The translations under genes and the position numbers were made by a program. Below, one piece after another: positions 1 to 5,589 of a stretch of 11,100 nucleotides of DNA; the stretch's first letter is position 1, and the number at the start of each line of letters is the position of its first letter. A model generated the notes under the pieces. The model worked only from the letters and a program-made list of their open reading frames with translations, searched no databases and was not told the DNA's origin. Source of the stretch: JBHIBA01 sp046758845 (lineage in GTDB: Bacteria; UBA8248; JACPRG01; G963555815). Where the stretch lies: contig JBHIBA010000142.1 of assembly GCA_046758845.1 (NCBI GenBank), positions 1 to 11,100 on the forward strand. Direction: 5' to 3'.

Positions 1-37
1 GATAGAGTGCCGCCCCATAAGGGGGCGGCACTCTATC
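1..37. repeat. Perfect 16-bp inverted repeat at window edge
   Basis: The left arm GATAGAGTGCCGCCCC (1-16) and right arm GGGGCGGCACTCTATC (22-37) are exact reverse complements around the 5-nt loop ATAAG. No T-run follows on the plus strand, so it is not a classical intrinsic terminator in that direction. The left flank is not visible, so a minus-strand terminator cannot be excluded. It may instead be a dispersed palindromic repeat, since this genome clearly carries several. Confidence 0.7.
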
Positions 38-183
38 GCGAAACGAAAGTTTTGCTGGGGGGTGTGGGGGGGCGGACGCACAGCGTCAGGTTTCTGCACT
101 GGCGTGCCTGGTGAATCACCTCTCGGAAGGCGCGCGCCAAAGACGTGCGGCTTAAGCAGACGCGCCTGCAACCGCAGTTTGGC

Positions 184-253
184 GGGCACGCTAGTGCCCA
201 AAAAGCGTCCCCCACAAAAAAGCCGGCACGCCAGTGCCCAAAAAGCGGTCCCC
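184..253. repeat. Two palindromic repeat units spaced exactly 40 bp apart
   Basis: Unit 1 (184-213) and unit 2 (224-253) are near-identical 30-mers. Each starts with a hairpin and continues with CCCAAAAAGCG and a C-run. Hairpin 1 is GGGCAC-GCTA-GTGCCC (184-199). Hairpin 2 is GGCAC-GCCA-GTGCC (225-238). A third, inverted copy of the core lies at 96-108 (GCACTGGCGTGCC). On the minus strand, hairpin 2 is followed by GGC and six Ts (from 215-220), so it could act as a terminator in that direction, although no minus-strand gene is seen to feed it. Two units are too few, and too palindromic, to call a CRISPR. Confidence 0.65.
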
Positions 254-297
254 GCACGAAACAAAGGCGGGTTTTCATGGAAGAGGGAGAGAGACAC

Positions 298-891
298 ATG
301 ACCTGGATCAAGACCATCGAGGAGTCGGGAGCGACCGGGGTTGTGAAGGAGATTTACGATGCATCCCGCCGCGATCGGGGCTACGTGGGAAATATTCTGA
401 AAGCCCACAGCATCAAGCCGGAGCTCATGCGTCAATATCGGGTCTTTTCCCACACGGTCACTTTTGGAGGCACCAGCCTGGGTCGCCAACGGGAGGAGAT
501 GGTGGCCGTCATGGTCTCGGCCCTGCTCAAATGCAGGTACTGAACGATCTCTCACGGAGAGTTTCTCTGTGAGGTGGGTGAAAGCGGCACGAAGAAGCTG
601 ATGCTGGCCTTGAAGGAAAATTTCCGGGAGGCGGGGGTGAGTCCCAAAGACATGGCCATGCTGGAGTACGCCGAGAAGATCACCCTGAACCCGAGCAGCA
701 TCACGGAAAAAGACGTAGATAACCTTCGCGCTCAGGGTTGGACGGACCATGAGATACTGGAGATCGCTTGTCTGGCGAGCTACCGCAATTACATCGCACG
801 GGTGGCCAACGCGTTGGGGGTGGAATCGGAGGAGCGTCATTTCGCCGACGACCCCGCGACCCTGACCGCCCTGGCGTCGGGGTTGAAGTAG
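298..891 (+). CDS. AhpD/CMD-family peroxidase-related selenoprotein (CxxU active site, in-frame UGA)
   Basis: This is a 197-residue protein of the carboxymuconolactone decarboxylase/AhpD fold, close to the 'peroxidase-related enzyme' subgroup. That family reduces peroxides or disulfides through a C-x2-C-x3-H centre. The ATG at 298 follows a purine-rich GAAGAGGGAGAG stretch. Residues 67-86 carry the catalytic layout E67, C79, Sec82, H86. The spacing equals that of M. tuberculosis AhpD Glu118, Cys130, Cys133 and His137. The codon at the second cysteine position is TGA (541-543). The frame then runs on without interruption to TAG at 889-891, with clear family character on both sides (KEIYDASRRDRG before; EYAEKITLNPSSITEKDV and YIARVANALGV after). 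A SECIS-type hairpin starts 7 nt after the UGA. Read literally, the gene would appear as two ORFs, 298-543 and 574-891. A Cys-to-stop mutation is the alternative. It is unlikely because UGA falls exactly on the catalytic residue and a hairpin is correctly placed. AhpD-like selenoproteins are known in bacteria. Confidence 0.9.
551..573 (+). promoter_or_regulatory. Bacterial SECIS element (Sec insertion hairpin)
   Basis: Arms CTCACGGAGA (551-560) and TCTCTGTGAG (564-573) form a continuous 10-bp stem with one G-U wobble (556/568), capped by the loop GTT. The loop begins 17 nt after the UGA codon, inside the roughly 16-37 nt window known for bacterial SECIS elements. It starts with G-U, the conserved feature bound by SelB. 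The hairpin lies within the coding sequence, as bacterial SECIS elements do, and encodes residues just after Sec82. Confidence 0.82.
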
Positions 892-1000
892 CCCGGAGTA
901 GGACTCTGGTAGGACGAGAAAGAGAAGGTCATCTGGCAAGCGCCATAGGCCCAAAGGAGGGATGGCTTGACGTTGGGTGAAGGACGCCTCGAATCAATGA

Positions 1001-1007
1001 AAGGAGG
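1001..1007 (+). promoter_or_regulatory. Strong ribosome binding site for the ABM-like gene
   Basis: AAGGAGG lies 8 nt before the ATG at 1016 and settles that start. A similar AAAGGAGGG followed by ATGG lies 48 bp upstream (953-965), where the ATG leads only to a two-codon frame. Confidence 0.8.
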
Positions 1008-1015
1008 ATGGAGCC

Positions 1016-1306
1016 ATGTTTGCACGCTTGACACTGTTCACCCTTGGTCCAGGGACGCGCTCGACGGCGGAGAAACTGGCCGGTCAGTTCGATCCTCTCT
1101 TCAAGACCCAGAAGGGATTCAAAGGTATTACCTTCATCGGTGATGACGCGGTTGGAGAATATGGGGGCCTTAGCCTGTGGGAATCGAAGGAGGCCGCTGA
1201 GGCCGCCGCCAGCGCCCTAAACCCAAAGCTTCAGGAGGCTTTGAGCGGCATTGTCAAAGGGCCTCCCACGCTACGGCTGTTTGAGGTCTTCGAACCGAAA
1301 GCGTAG
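1016..1306 (+). CDS. Antibiotic biosynthesis monooxygenase (ABM)-like dimeric alpha/beta-barrel protein
   Basis: This is a 96-residue soluble protein with the beta-alpha-beta pattern of the ABM/dimeric alpha-beta barrel superfamily. An N-terminal strand (FARLTLFTLGPG) is followed by a helix with a 'QFDPLFKTQKGFKGITFIGDD' style segment. Next come the strand-turn YGGLSLWESKEAAEAAA and a C-terminal strand TLRLFEVFEP. The 'GGLSLWES.EAAEAA' block is typical of these small proteins. Members act as cofactor-free monooxygenases, haem-binding proteins or isomerases, so the exact reaction is not assignable. The start is fixed by AAGGAGG at 1001. It lies 124 bp after the AhpD-type selenoprotein on the same strand, and the pair may be co-transcribed. 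No signal peptide or membrane segment is seen. Confidence 0.7.
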   Translation: MFARLTLFTLGPGTRSTAEKLAGQFDPLFKTQKGFKGITFIGDDAVGEYGGLSLWESKEAAEAAASALNPKLQEALSGIVKGPPTLRLFEVFEPKA

Positions 1307-1336
1307 GAAAAGGCAGAACCGAGAGACTGCTGAACC

Positions 1337-1591
1337 GTGGCCGAGGCGTTGGACCCGGAGGAACTAACGAACCTCGGCGAGCTTGTGACGTCCGCGGTGC
1401 GGTCTGAGGAAGCGGCGGGAGCGCCACTGGCGGACGGGACTATTCGCTGGAAGAGGCAGCCAGAACGTTTAGAACATGCTTCGTTATCTCATCGATTTTT
1501 TCCCTCTCGACCCAGATCAGCTCGCCCCGGTTTTTGTATCGGCTCGCAAGATTTCTATGAACCACCGCGACGACAAGCTTGTTTGAATTAA
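1337..1591 (+). pseudogene. Possible remnant of a short acidic protein gene
   Basis: A GTG-started frame begins MAEALDPEELTNLGELV and continues TSAVRSEEA. That opening has the character of a real N-terminus, and it resembles the start of small proteins of unknown function that run 'LDPKEL..EELL.S....EAL..LL..KG' (recalled pattern, not checked). After about residue 30 this character is lost. A 'YSLEEAARTF' continuation appears in another frame at about 1440-1470, which suggests a frameshift. From 1440 the frame overlaps the 3' end of the oppositely oriented NTPase gene and looks like its shadow. No good ribosome binding site precedes it. It could be a gene broken when the NTPase gene arrived, or simple chance. 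Confidence 0.25.
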
Positions 1592-1946
1592 GGACCTCAT
1601 CGGACGTCTCTTTGAACTTCCTGGAAAACAGCTCCATCTTCCCTATCTCGTCCAGGAAGATGTAGTCGGCGATTTCAGAACTTTGCCGAAACAGATCAAC
1701 GATATGATCAACGCCCGCGACGTTCACTCCGTATTTTCCCACTCTTGGCCCGGATCGGATGTCAACCGAGGCGAGGATTTCCTCCCGGCCGGAAGCGAGG
1801 TCGATGATCTTAAAGCCCCTTCTTGTCTTGTCTCTGATTTCAGGAGTGATGATGCCGGCGATCTTCTTGGCTTTTAATGCCTGAATTAGAGCTTGAACCA
1901 GCGTACTCTTGCCGCAACCCGGCATTCCGGTCAAAAGGATGTTCAT
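1440..1946 (-). CDS. THEP1-type nucleoside-triphosphatase (NTPase_1 family)
   Basis: This is a 168-residue P-loop protein of the THEP1 family, which hydrolyses NTPs to NDPs. Its cellular role is unsettled. The Walker A motif GMPGCGKST spans residues 7-15, with the catalytic K13. The Walker B motif IFLDEIGKMEL spans 96-106, with D99 and E100. The E-I-G-K-M-E signature is characteristic of the family. The ATG at 1946 gives the usual short N-terminus MNILLTG. An in-frame GTG at 1964 would add six residues. Neither start has a good Shine-Dalgarno sequence. By eye the gene is markedly lower in GC than its neighbours and carries many A/T-ending codons, which suggests horizontal transfer. Upstream on its strand lies a REP-like block, not a shared operon with the UbiD-type gene. 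Confidence 0.88.
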   Translation of the reverse strand: MNILLTGMPGCGKSTLVQALIQALKAKKIAGIITPEIRDKTRRGFKIIDLASGREEILASVDIRSGPRVGKYGVNVAGVDHIVDLFRQSSEIADYIFLDEIGKMELFSRKFKETSDEVLNSNKLVVAVVHRNLASRYKNRGELIWVEREKIDEITKHVLNVLAASSSE

Positions 1947-1982
1947 CTTTTCGTCGCTTAACACGTGGATGGAAAAGAAAAT

Positions 1983-2094
1983 GTAGCCCCGATCTGAGCG
2001 AGGGGTCTTATCCCTGACCAGAGATCGGGGTGTGCTCCTTGCGCTTCCGCGATTTCCGCTCGGGTCAGTGACCCTGCGCTCAAATCGCGGCTAC
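1983..2094. repeat. Head-to-head pair of REP-like palindromes (BIME-like)
   Basis: The left unit on the plus strand starts GTAG (1983-1986), then has arm CCCCGATCT (1987-1995) and its exact complement AGATCGGGG (2022-2030). The right unit is on the minus strand. Its GTAG (complement of 2091-2094) is followed by arm CCGCGATTT, read from 2090 down to 2082, and closed by AAATCGCGG (from 2055 to 2047). Inside it lies a second stem, GGGTC/GACCC (2062-2066/2070-2074). Both units share the opening GTAGCC, one base, CGAT, one base, TGAGCG. Two REP units in opposite orientation with GTAG ends outward is the classic paired arrangement. The stems differ from the RAYT-flanking palindromes, so this is a second family. 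Confidence 0.6.
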
Positions 2095-2104
2095 GAATTA
2101 TCTT

Positions 2105-2140
2105 GGGCGGGTACGGGAGTCACCGACACTCGCCTCGTCT
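2105..2140. repeat. Copy 1 of a dispersed ~30-nt intergenic box
   Basis: TACGGGAGTCACCGA (2112-2126) followed by CTCGCCTCG (2129-2137) matches the stretch at 5496-5523 with few changes. In both places the box is followed 30-40 bp later by a REP palindrome (2178 and 5557), so box and palindrome appear to travel as one unit. The preceding GGGCGGGTACGGG (2105-2117) also copies one REP arm and loop, suggesting a decayed palindrome. Confidence 0.5.
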
Positions 2141-2177
2141 CTAGAGGATGAGGAAGAGATTCACTACCGGCACGGCA

Positions 2178-2203
2178 GGGCCGGTACGGGGACCGGCCCC
2201 TAC
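2178..2203 (-). repeat. REP palindrome, copy 1 (distant from its transposase)
   Basis: Read on the minus strand it is GTAG, then G, then an 8-bp stem GGGCCGGT/ACCGGCCC around a 6-nt loop (2186-2191, CCCCGT on this strand). The GTAG tetranucleotide directly before a palindrome is the hallmark of REPs mobilised by RAYT proteins. It matches the copies at 5557-5582 and 6105-6130. It lies in the 330-bp gap between the UbiD-type gene and the NTPase gene. Confidence 0.75.
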
Positions 2204-2232
2204 GCGATTAATATCCGGTTGAGCTCCGTTTT

Positions 2233-2270
2233 GTAGGGGCGGGTGCCACGGCGGACACGCAGGGCCGCCG
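2233..2270. repeat. Hybrid/decayed REP with GTAGGGGCGGGT start
   Basis: GTAGGGGCGGGT (2233-2244) equals the start of the minus-strand REP at 6105-6130. The sequence then diverges into GCCACGGCGG. A 6-bp stem CGGCGG/CCGCCG (2249-2254/2265-2270) follows. The segment GGCGGGTGCCAC plus GGCGG (2238-2254) recurs at 6146-6163. It sits about 25 bp past the stop of the UbiD-type gene and could stabilise that transcript's 3' end. Confidence 0.45.
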
Positions 2271-2294
2271 CTATGAATTCCCCGCCCGGTTGCA

Positions 2295-3788
2295 TCAGTC
2301 CCCGAACACCCCGGGGAACTTCTCGCGGATCTTTCGCAGGTCCTCCGGGTCGGCGGCGGCCACGCGGGGAAATTCGTCCATCCACTCGTAGGGACGGCAG
2401 GCGTCGATGATGGCGCGGGTGTTGAAGGGCGCCTCGGGGGTTCGGTTCAGCGGATCGGCGGGGCTCCCCCGGGCGCGGCGGATGAAGTCGATGTCGCTCG
2501 CCGGGTCAGACCGCGTGCACATCGCCCAGATGACTTCTTTGATGTCGGTGGGGTCAATGTCGTCGTCCACAACCACGGCGTAACGGCACATGTACGCCCC
2601 CGCGTGACACTGGGAGGCGATAAAACCCGCCTGCCGGGCGTGGCCCGCGTACTCCTGCTTGATGGACACGGAGATCCACAGACGGCCTCCGCCCGCCTCG
2701 TCGCACCAGACGCCCCGGACCGACGGCACGCCGGCCTTGATGAGCGCGTCGAAGATCATCGCCGACTTCATCACCGACCGGAAGTAAGAGTAATCGTGGG
2801 GCGGCTTGCCGGGCGGGGACCCCAGGAGGATGGGGTCGTTTCTGTGAAGCACGGCCTCCACCTTCACCCGAAAGGCGGGATACTCGCTGCCCGAGTAATA
2901 ACCGTGCCACTCGCCGAAGGGTCCTTCCTCAACCGTCTTCCCTTCTTCCAGATGGCCCTCCAAAACGATCTCGCCCGCTGCGGGGACCGGAAGTCCGGTC
3001 ACCTCTCCCTCCACTACGGGGTATCTTCCGCCGACGATGGCGCCGGCGAAATTCAGCTCGCTCACCCCGGGGGGGACCTCGATCCCCGAGAGCACGGCCA
3101 AGAGGGGATCGTGGCCGACCGAGATGGCCACCGGACAGCGCTCGCCCCGCTCGAACCACTTCCGGGCGAACTGAATCCCGTGCTTGCCCGGGATGATCAT
3201 CACGGACACGTGTCGCTCGTCGAGGATCATCACCCGATAGGAACCCAGGTTGACCGCGCCGGTTTCCGGGTCGCGAATGATGACGGCGTCGCCCGTTCCG
3301 ATGAAACGTCCCCCGTCGTGCTTGTGCCACAGCGGCGTGGGGAAGCGCATGAGGTCCACTTGATCGCCCAGCAAGACGTTTTCCTTGACCGGGCCGGCGG
3401 GCAGAACCTCGGGCGGAAGGTCCGGGGCCTTGCGCTCCCATTCCAGGGGTTTTCCCTGAAGGACCTTGACCAGCTCGGCGTTGGTGAACCCGCCCCCCAT
3501 GCGAAGGGTGATCCCGAGCCGGCGGGCTGAGTTGGAGGCGCCCGTCAGGACGCGGAACCCCTTGGGGAAATCCGGAATCTCGTCAAAGAGCAAGGCCGGA
3601 CTCTCGGGCTGCCTGTAATTGGCCTCGGAGAGGCCGCCGATTTCCAAATGCCAGTGGGCGCCCCGGACCCGTTTCAGCTCGCCCAGGTTTTCCACCGCTT
3701 CCAGCCAGTCCCGAAGGTCCGTCACCGTCAGGAGTCCCGTCTGTTCCCCGGCCTGTTCCATAGCTCCGTCCTTATCCATGAAAACCAT
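2295..3788 (-). CDS. UbiD-family prenylated-FMN-dependent decarboxylase
   Basis: This is a 497-residue cytoplasmic enzyme of full family length. UbiD-family enzymes use prenylated FMN to remove, or reversibly add, carboxyl groups on aromatic or alpha,beta-unsaturated acids. The catalytic Arg-Glu-Glu set is present. R185 lies in GSYRVMI, and E288 and E293 lie in the EGPFGE motif, followed by HGYY. The nearby block ELNFAGAIVGGRYPVVEGEV (244-263) is also typical. The first ATG at 3788 has no Shine-Dalgarno sequence. An internal ATG at 3761 (residue 10) has AAGGA 7 nt upstream and may be the true start. It follows FAD oxidoreductase B by 48 bp, so co-transcription is likely. No UbiX-type prenyltransferase is in the window, so the cofactor must be supplied from elsewhere. 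Sequence alone does not give the substrate; ubiquinone synthesis is not implied by the context. Confidence 0.92.
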   Translation of the reverse strand: MVFMDKDGAMEQAGEQTGLLTVTDLRDWLEAVENLGELKRVRGAHWHLEIGGLSEANYRQPESPALLFDEIPDFPKGFRVLTGASNSARRLGITLRMGGGFTNAELVKVLQGKPLEWERKAPDLPPEVLPAGPVKENVLLGDQVDLMRFPTPLWHKHDGGRFIGTGDAVIIRDPETGAVNLGSYRVMILDERHVSVMIIPGKHGIQFARKWFERGERCPVAISVGHDPLLAVLSGIEVPPGVSELNFAGAIVGGRYPVVEGEVTGLPVPAAGEIVLEGHLEEGKTVEEGPFGEWHGYYSGSEYPAFRVKVEAVLHRNDPILLGSPPGKPPHDYSYFRSVMKSAMIFDALIKAGVPSVRGVWCDEAGGGRLWISVSIKQEYAGHARQAGFIASQCHAGAYMCRYAVVVDDDIDPTDIKEVIWAMCTRSDPASDIDFIRRARGSPADPLNRTPEAPFNTRAIIDACRPYEWMDEFPRVAAADPEDLRKIREKFPGVFGD

Positions 3789-3836
3789 GCGCCACGGGAT
3801 AAGCCGCCCAGCTCCCCCGCGCGCCAGTTCGTCCGA

Positions 3837-5465
3837 TCACTTCAATGCGCTCAAGTGCTCCTCAAAATTCAGCGGCTTCCACCACGGGTCCATTCCCAGG
3901 TCCTCCGCGACGGCCTTCGCCGCGTTGTAACCCGGCCCGCCCGTGATGTTTCCTCCAGGATGACAACAAGACCCGCAGAGGTAAAGCCCTTCGATGGGCG
4001 TCCGGTAGCCGGACAGCTCCGGTAGGGGCCGCCGGTCGTAGAACTGCTCTTCGTACAGATGGCCCTCCATCCAGTCTCCGCCGACCATCGTGTTGAAGTG
4101 GTTTTCGATGTCCACCGGCGTCTGGCAGAACTTGCTGACGATGACGCCCGCTTTCTTGAGGTTGGGGGCGAAGCGCGCCCAGCGCTCGTGAAGGGCGTCC
4201 AGGAACTCGTCCTGGATCTCCAGCCACTTCCGGGGACCCCCGTCTGCCAGGCGATACGGGACAAGCTGCCACATGAAGGCCGTGTGCTTGCCGGCGGGCG
4301 CCTGGCTCGGGTCGAACACCGTGGGCGTCGTCCCGTTGAAGAAGAGCTTCTTGGGGAGCCGCCCCTCGTTGTGGGCGTGGTGCAGCTCGTCCATGTCCTC
4401 CTTGCTGTCCAGGCCCACGACGGTGAGCAGGCTCCGGCCCGCATCCGGCTCGTGCTTCTCGGCGGTGTAGACGGGACGCTCGTTCAAGGCCAGGTTGATG
4501 GAGAAGATGGGGCCGATGGGGCCGTATTCATACTTCTTCGTCTTCTCCGCGAACCTCCGGTCAACGTGTCCCGGCTCTATCAGGTCCCCGAAGGTCTGGC
4601 CCGGTCCGGTGCTGGTGGCGATCAACCGCCGGGCGAGCAATCGCTCGCCGCTCCTGAGCTCCACGCCCTTGGCGCGGCCATTCTCCACAAGGATGCGCGT
4701 CACCTCTTTGCCCTCCACGACGTCCGCCCCCGCCGAGAGGGCGCTGGCGTCCAGGGCGTGGGCCAGACGGTGGGAGGTCCCCCGGGCCATCTGCGGATTG
4801 ACGCCCGTCGCGACCATGTGGGGGATGAGCCAACCCAGGCGCTTGGACCAGGTGTCGTACCCTCGGATGTCCGACAGATAGAGGAGGAAGGCGCGGACGG
4901 CATCGCTTTCGAACAGGTCACACACCACCTCGTCGCACGACTTGTCGGCGAACTGGAGGAACTCGCGGCCCGGTCCGCTCCCATTCAGGAGCGATTTCAA
5001 CTTGTCCCAGCCGATGGGGGGCGAGTAGGTCATCGGCTCCGTCACGTCTCGCACGACCGGCTGCCAGCGGCGGTGGACCTCCTCCCACATCTTGGCGTCG
5101 GCGGCCGAGATTTTCCGGATGGATTTCTTGGTCTTTTCAATGTCGGCGTAGAGCAGGATGCACCGCCCGCGCTCCATCAGCATCCCGCAGCCGACCTCCG
5201 GACGGAGGTACTCCACGTCGTACTCGCCGACCTTGAGGTCCCGCCACCAGGAGAGGTTCGTGAGGTTGCGGTGGAAGAAGGAGTGCATGTTGTGGAGAAA
5301 GCCGGGGAATCGAGGGTCCACGTGCGTGTCCAGCCCCCCGCCTTGTTCTAAATATCGCTCCAGGACGATCACCTCCAACCCTGCGCGCGCCAGGTAGCCC
5401 GCCAGGATGAGGCCGTTGTGCCCCGCTCCGATGATGACCGCGTCGTATTCCCCCTTCAGCGCCAT
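3837..5465 (-). CDS. Phytoene-desaturase-like NAD(P)/FAD-dependent oxidoreductase (copy B)
   Basis: This 542-residue flavoprotein is related to CrtI/PYROXD2-type enzymes (COG1233 style). Such proteins catalyse FAD-linked desaturation, isomerisation or saturation of hydrophobic substrates. The N-terminal Rossmann motif VIIGAGHNG (10-18) is followed by the ribose-binding acidic end VLERYLEQGGG (34-44) and HNMHSFFH (58-65). The C-terminal FAD motif is LYLCGSCCHPGG, starting at about residue 494, then GPGYNAAKAVAEDLG. The start is supported by GGGAGG 5 nt upstream, part of a run of nine Gs. It resembles copy A (6252-7862) along its length, including HN-HSF-H near the N-terminus and DLG--WW at the C-terminus, so they are tandem paralogs now separated by a transposase unit. 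The substrate is unknown; the UbiD-type neighbour suggests an unsaturated or aromatic acid pathway rather than carotenoids. Confidence 0.9.
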   Translation of the reverse strand: MALKGEYDAVIIGAGHNGLILAGYLARAGLEVIVLERYLEQGGGLDTHVDPRFPGFLHNMHSFFHRNLTNLSWWRDLKVGEYDVEYLRPEVGCGMLMERGRCILLYADIEKTKKSIRKISAADAKMWEEVHRRWQPVVRDVTEPMTYSPPIGWDKLKSLLNGSGPGREFLQFADKSCDEVVCDLFESDAVRAFLLYLSDIRGYDTWSKRLGWLIPHMVATGVNPQMARGTSHRLAHALDASALSAGADVVEGKEVTRILVENGRAKGVELRSGERLLARRLIATSTGPGQTFGDLIEPGHVDRRFAEKTKKYEYGPIGPIFSINLALNERPVYTAEKHEPDAGRSLLTVVGLDSKEDMDELHHAHNEGRLPKKLFFNGTTPTVFDPSQAPAGKHTAFMWQLVPYRLADGGPRKWLEIQDEFLDALHERWARFAPNLKKAGVIVSKFCQTPVDIENHFNTMVGGDWMEGHLYEEQFYDRRPLPELSGYRTPIEGLYLCGSCCHPGGNITGGPGYNAAKAVAEDLGMDPWWKPLNFEEHLSALK

Positions 5466-5472
5466 TGCGCCT

Positions 5473-5481
5473 CCCCCCCCC
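5473..5481 (-). repeat. Nine-G tract at the ribosome binding site of oxidoreductase B
   Basis: Nine consecutive Cs on the plus strand read as G9 on the coding strand, merging into the GGGAGG Shine-Dalgarno sequence just before the ATG at 5465. Homopolymers of this length can slip and alter spacing. The paralog at 6252-7862 has a similar G8 tract directly before its start. Confidence 0.6.
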
Positions 5482-5488
5482 GTTCAAC

Positions 5489-5525
5489 GGGCCGCTACGG
5501 GAATCACCGATTCTCTCGCCTCGCC
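5489..5525. repeat. Copy 2 of the dispersed ~30-nt intergenic box
   Basis: TACGGGAATCACCGA (5496-5510) followed by CTCTCGCCTCG (5513-5523) matches the box at 2105-2140. As there, it is followed about 30 bp later by a REP palindrome (5557-5582). Confidence 0.5.
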
Positions 5526-5556
5526 CTCCTTCCATGCCTCTCATGAACTGCTTTTC

Positions 5557-5582
5557 CTAGGGGCCGGTCTCCGTACCGGCCC
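5557..5582 (+). repeat. REP palindrome, copy 2 (3' flank of the RAYT gene)
   Basis: On the plus strand it reads CTAG, then G, then stem GGGCCGGT/ACCGGCCC around a 6-nt loop CTCCGT. It differs from copy 1 by GTAG to CTAG and one loop base. It lies 7 bp beyond the stop codon of the transposase gene and is inverted relative to copy 3. Confidence 0.75.
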
Positions 5583-5589
5583 GAACTCC

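Larger units (their letters stand above)
1..297. other. Non-coding, palindrome-rich leader upstream of the selenoprotein gene
   Basis: I see no credible gene here. The stretch holds the edge hairpin (1-37), G-runs at 57-62 and 66-72, a small hairpin GACGC-ACA-GCGTC (75-87), an inverted copy of a palindrome (96-108) and two direct palindromic units (184-253). No convincing -35/-10 pair is visible. The start of the following gene is preceded by a purine-rich stretch (about 280-292) that can serve as its ribosome binding site. Confidence 0.6.

Noticed and set aside
184..253. CRISPR array
   Set aside because: Only two units with a 10-bp gap and internal palindromes; no spacer series and no cas genes.
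541..543. TGA as a true stop, giving a short 81-residue protein and a separate ORF at 574
   Set aside because: The frame is continuous, the family similarity spans both sides, the codon sits on the catalytic cysteine position, and a SECIS-type hairpin follows at proper spacing.
962..970. Mini-ORF ATG-GCT-TGA after AAAGGAGG, possibly a leader peptide or another Sec codon
   Set aside because: The Shine-Dalgarno sequence is only 1 nt from the ATG, the frame beyond the TGA ends within 13 codons, and no SECIS-like hairpin is seen.
2604..3530. Long plus-strand ORF opposite the UbiD-type gene
   Set aside because: Antisense shadow of a strong gene in GC-rich DNA; its His/Arg/Gly/Pro-rich sequence has no domain character.
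4059..5351. 430-codon plus-strand ORF opposite oxidoreductase B
   Set aside because: Shadow frame; the minus-strand gene has clear FAD motifs and a ribosome binding site.
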